The notes beneath the pieces are model-generated. The model had not been told where the DNA came from. It saw only the letters and a program-made list of their open reading frames with translations, and ran no database searches. 15,170 nt of DNA from the NCBI GenBank assembly GCA_002478955.1, contig DLKK01000115.1, positions 9,232 through 24,401 of the forward strand, read 5' to 3'. Below, one piece after another: positions 13,408 through 15,170 of the stretch; positions within the stretch are counted from its first letter, which is position 1, and every line of letters starts with the position of its first letter. This stretch comes from Treponema sp. UBA7590 (GTDB lineage: Bacteria; Spirochaetota; Spirochaetia; Treponematales; Treponemataceae). The translations under genes were made by a program, and so were the position numbers.

Positions 13408-13912
13408 GACTTAAATAAATCTGGTCAGCAAGACCGAAGCCTGCATTTTTTGTCATATTCACAGCGTATTCATCAAAAAGCATATCCTCATACATCTGGC
13501 CTGCCATTCCAGAACCGCCAAGCGCAGATTTTGATACAGTTTTACGCATAGAAGAAAGAACTTGCTTTACAAAATAGCTTTCAAGTTCCATTGATTTTTC
13601 GTAAAGTTTTGAAGTCTTATCTATTTTCTTTGACTCAACATGACTGTTTGCCTGGTTTGCAGCAGCACCAATAGGATTTGCGTGGGTTGCGCTCTTGTTT
13701 TTGTACACTCCCGAAAAACCCGAGGAAATATCGCCATTCAGTTTTCCTTCCGGAAGAATTTGACTTGAAGAAACAGTGGAAGACTTTTCTTTTGTCCGCA
13801 TTGACTGAACCAAATCCTGAAATTTTGAGAACTCCTTTTTCATCTGTGCAGCCTGAACCGCTCCATCACCATTTGTAATGCCAGAAAATCCATTAACCAA
13901 GCCAATATCCAT
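13400..13912 (-). CDS. flgJ: FlgJ-like flagellar rod-binding protein, no muramidase domain
   Basis: Rod-assembly protein of the periplasmic flagellum. The last ~70 residues match the FlgJ N-terminal rod-binding domain: MELESYFVKQVLSSMRKTV, then GGSGMAGQMYEDMLFDEYAV and NAGFGLADQIYLSL. The N-terminal ~95 residues are polar, Ser/Lys/Gln-rich and poorly conserved in appearance. The peptidoglycan-hydrolysing glucosaminidase domain of enterobacterial FlgJ is absent, as in other short rod-binding proteins, so a separate enzyme must open the wall. I start at 13912 (170 aa) because AGAGGA lies 6 nt upstream; the longer frame from 13981 would include the promoter region and has no ribosome-binding site. 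It sits downstream of flgF, flgG and a tRNA gene on the same strand. Confidence 0.88.
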   Translation of the reverse strand: MDIGLVNGFSGITNGDGAVQAAQMKKEFSKFQDLVQSMRTKEKSSTVSSSQILPEGKLNGDISSGFSGVYKNKSATHANPIGAAANQANSHVESKKIDKTSKLYEKSMELESYFVKQVLSSMRKTVSKSALGGSGMAGQMYEDMLFDEYAVNMTKNAGFGLADQIYLSLV

Positions 13913-13952
13913 ATTTTTTCCTCTATATTTATTTTCGGAATTTTTTTTGTTG

Positions 13953-13981
13953 ATTTTAGGAAAAATTATTGTTTGTAACAA
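13953..13981 (-). promoter_or_regulatory. Possible flgJ promoter
   Basis: Minus strand: TTGTTA (13976-13981), a 17-bp spacer and TAAAAT (13953-13958). The predicted start is near 13946, ~34 nt before the ATG. The -35 lies inside the palindrome GTTTGTAACAAAC. No flagellar sigma28-type element was recognised. Confidence 0.5.
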
Positions 13982-13995
13982 ACTTACCTAGGTAA
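13971..13995. promoter_or_regulatory. Two adjoining palindromes upstream of flgJ (possible operator)
   Basis: GTTTGTAACAAAC (13971-13983; 6-bp arms around a central A) is immediately followed by TTACCTAGGTAA (13984-13995; perfect 12-bp palindrome containing CCTAGG). The first covers the putative flgJ -35 and the second lies directly upstream of it. Position and symmetry suggest binding by a dimeric regulator; none is identified here. Confidence 0.4.
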
Positions 13996-14077
13996 CTGCA
14001 TCTGCTCTATCAAGATAAAATCTAAAAAAATGGGAAAAATTGAGATAAATCGCTTTTAAACTGAAGTAAAAAGAAAT

Positions 14078-14161
14078 TACCCGGAAGGGGACTTGAACCC
14101 CTAAGAAGTTGCCCTCACTAGGACCTGAACCTAGCGCGTCTGCCAATTCCGCCATCCGGGC
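14078..14161 (-). tRNA. tRNA-Leu (anticodon CAG)
   Basis: An 84-nt class II tRNA that decodes CUG. The acceptor arms are GCCCGGA and TCCGGGT, giving six Watson-Crick pairs plus a G1-U72 wobble, with discriminator A73 as expected for leucine. The D-arm region begins TGGCGGAATTGGCAGACGC. The anticodon stem-loop is CTAGG-TTCAGGT-CCTAG with the anticodon at 14125-14127. The long variable arm is GAGG-GCAA-CTTC, closed by a GNRA loop, and the T arm is AGGGG-TTCAAGT-CCCCT. CCA is not encoded. It has its own promoter and sits between flgG and flgJ. No clear terminator follows. Confidence 0.97.
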
Positions 14162-14179
14162 GAAAATTATAATGTGCTT

Positions 14180-14208
14180 AATATAACAGAATATTTTGCT
14201 GTGGTCAA
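14180..14208 (-). promoter_or_regulatory. tRNA-Leu promoter
   Basis: Minus strand: TTGACC (14203-14208), a 17-bp spacer and TATATT (14180-14185), with TGT before the -10 (extended -10). The predicted start near 14173 lies ~12 nt before the mature 5' end. The promoter allows tRNA expression independent of the flagellar genes. Confidence 0.8.
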
Positions 14209-14239
14209 GATTAATTGACAGGTTAATGCCAATTAATCT
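14208..14239. repeat. Perfect 10-bp inverted repeat between flgG and tRNA-Leu
   Basis: AGATTAATTG (14208-14217) and CAATTAATCT (14230-14239) with a 12-nt spacer. It lies after the flgG stop and touches the tRNA promoter's -35. It is AT-rich and has no following T-tract on either strand, so it is at best a weak terminator for flgG; an operator or mRNA-end-protecting hairpin are alternatives. Confidence 0.55.
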
Positions 14240-14254
14240 CAGTATTCAGGCTAT

Positions 14255-15049
14255 TTATCTTTTCAGATTTACTGCTGTTGAAAGCATTGTATCTGAAGTC
14301 TGGATCGCCTTGCTGTTGAATTCGTATGCGCGCTGTGAGACAATCATCTGCACCATTTCATTCACAACAGAAACATTCGACATTTCAAGAAATTTATGGC
14401 GTGTGTCACCAAATCCCTCGAATCCAGGACGACCACCGAATGCCTCGCCGGATGCGTTTGTCTGCACAAAAAGATTATCACCATCAGCCTGCAGACCTAC
14501 AGAATTTGGAAAACGGAAAAGCTCCAGCTGACCAACTTCAACAGGTTCGTTTCCGCCATTTACTTTTACGCTTACCCGGCCAGTCTGAGTTATGTTCAAT
14601 GATGAGACATCATATCCTTCTGGAAGAATGATTTCCGGCTGGACGCGCAGTCCGTTTGAATTCACAAGCTGACTGTTTGAATCTATCTTAAAAGAACCGT
14701 CCCTTGTGTAAGCGTAGCTTCCGTCATACTTCTGGACGCGGAAAAAACCTTCGCCAACAATCGCCACGTCTGTGTCAACTCCAGTATTCTGCAAAGAGCC
14801 CTGCCTCATTATCCGCTGAGTGGCAGCAAGTTTTACGCCGGAACCTTGCTGTATTCCGACAGGCGTCACAGTATCTTCTGTCGCAGGAGTTCCCGCCAAC
14901 TTAACATTCTGATAAATTAAATCTTCAAATTCTACGCGCTGCTGTTTATAACCTGTTGTATTGACGTTTGAAAGATTATTTGAAATTACATCCATATTAG
15001 CCTGCTGGCCATTCATTCCAGTCGCGGCTGTCCACAAACTTCTTACCAT
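14255..15049 (-). CDS. flgG: Flagellar basal-body distal rod protein FlgG
   Basis: Forms the distal rod of the flagellar basal body, exported by the flagellar type III system and, in spirochetes, assembled within the periplasm. The N-terminal rod signature (MVRSLWTAATGMNGQQANMD, followed by ISNNLSNVNTTGYKQQ), the central VAIVGEGFFRV and YTRDGSFKID, and the C-terminal VVNEMVQMIVSQRAYEFNSK with the ending STAVNLKR are all typical. The 264-aa length is standard, and there is no cleavable signal peptide, as expected. The start is set by GGAGGAG 7 nt upstream. It follows flgF by 18 bp; a perfect inverted repeat and the tRNA-Leu promoter lie just downstream. Confidence 0.97.
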   Translation of the reverse strand: MVRSLWTAATGMNGQQANMDVISNNLSNVNTTGYKQQRVEFEDLIYQNVKLAGTPATEDTVTPVGIQQGSGVKLAATQRIMRQGSLQNTGVDTDVAIVGEGFFRVQKYDGSYAYTRDGSFKIDSNSQLVNSNGLRVQPEIILPEGYDVSSLNITQTGRVSVKVNGGNEPVEVGQLELFRFPNSVGLQADGDNLFVQTNASGEAFGGRPGFEGFGDTRHKFLEMSNVSVVNEMVQMIVSQRAYEFNSKAIQTSDTMLSTAVNLKR

Positions 15050-15067
15050 TTTTCAGCTCCTCCACGC

Positions 15068-15170
15068 CTATCTGTTATAAACAGCAGTTTTTGTCCACAA
15101 AGTTCCCATCATGCTGTCTTCGCTTGTTATTGTCTTCTGGTTTGCCTCGTAAGCGCGGTTAACTTCTATC
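15068..15170 (-). CDS. flgF: Flagellar rod/hook-basal-body protein FlgF, C-terminus only
   Basis: Partial: the last 33 codons plus stop are in the window and the rest lies beyond the edge. The sequence IEVNRAYEANQKTITSEDSM followed by a TLWTKTAVYNR end matches the C-terminal D0 segment of FlgF/FlgG-type rod proteins. Its place 18 bp upstream of flgG on the same strand fits flgF, which commonly precedes flgG and forms the proximal rod. Another rod protein of the same family cannot be excluded from so short a piece. Confidence 0.82.
   Translation of the reverse strand, partial: IEVNRAYEANQKTITSEDSMMGTLWTKTAVYNR

Noticed and set aside
13913..13981. Longer flgJ start at 13981
   Set aside because: The added codons cover the predicted promoter and lack a ribosome-binding site, whereas AGAGGA precedes the ATG at 13912.
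14208..14239. Inverted repeat as an intrinsic terminator of flgG
   Set aside because: The stem is AT-rich and neither strand has a T-tract after it.

Overview
The window looks like chromosomal DNA of a spirochete, most likely a host-associated or gut Treponema. It is fairly AT-rich (roughly 40% GC by eye). It carries periplasmic-flagella rod genes (flgF and flgG, plus a short FlgJ-like rod-binding protein without a muramidase domain), a Treponema-type set of TPR and ankyrin proteins, and near-consensus sigma70-type promoters. The genus call is inference from gene content; no rRNA is present to confirm it. I see no IS element, phage, CRISPR array or toxin-antitoxin module, and gene packing is tight.

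Layout. (1) 44-1838, minus strand: the ribosomal/replication operon rpsF-ssb-rpsR-rplI, with its own promoter and a short structured leader. (2) 1997-4538, plus strand: a secreted ankyrin-repeat protein with a large internal tandem duplication, followed 7 bp later by rsmD. The ankyrin gene has a consensus promoter whose -10 ends only 6 bp before the ATG. (3) 4673-7228, plus strand: a short helical protein, a ten-repeat TPR protein and rlmN, tightly spaced behind one promoter. (4) 7294-8446, plus strand: a 69-aa HMA-fold-like protein without metal-binding cysteines and a D-2-hydroxyacid dehydrogenase. (5) 8540-10370, plus strand: an aconitase-superfamily dehydratase pair annotated leuC-leuD with its own promoter, closed by a strong, probably bidirectional terminator. 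(6) 10467-13372, minus strand: murC, yicC and a cytidylate-kinase-like P-loop protein, in transcription order. (7) 13400-15170, minus strand: flgF (C-terminus only) and flgG, then tRNA-Leu(CAG), then the flgJ-like gene, which leads into murC.

How the genes work together. Regions 1, 2 (rsmD) and 3 (rlmN) concern the ribosome and its modification. Regions 6 and 7 concern the cell wall and the flagellar rod that crosses it. Region 5 is metabolically puzzling, because leuA and leuB are not beside leuCD, while a 2-hydroxyacid dehydrogenase is immediately upstream.

Most genes are ordinary housekeeping genes. The points most worth a second look are two start codons placed where leaderless mRNAs would begin (the ankyrin gene and murC), the cysteine-less HMA protein, the orphan LeuCD pair, a P-loop with Asn in place of Lys, the tRNA inside the flagellar cluster, and paired palindromes over the flgJ promoter. 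I found no convincing new multi-gene system.
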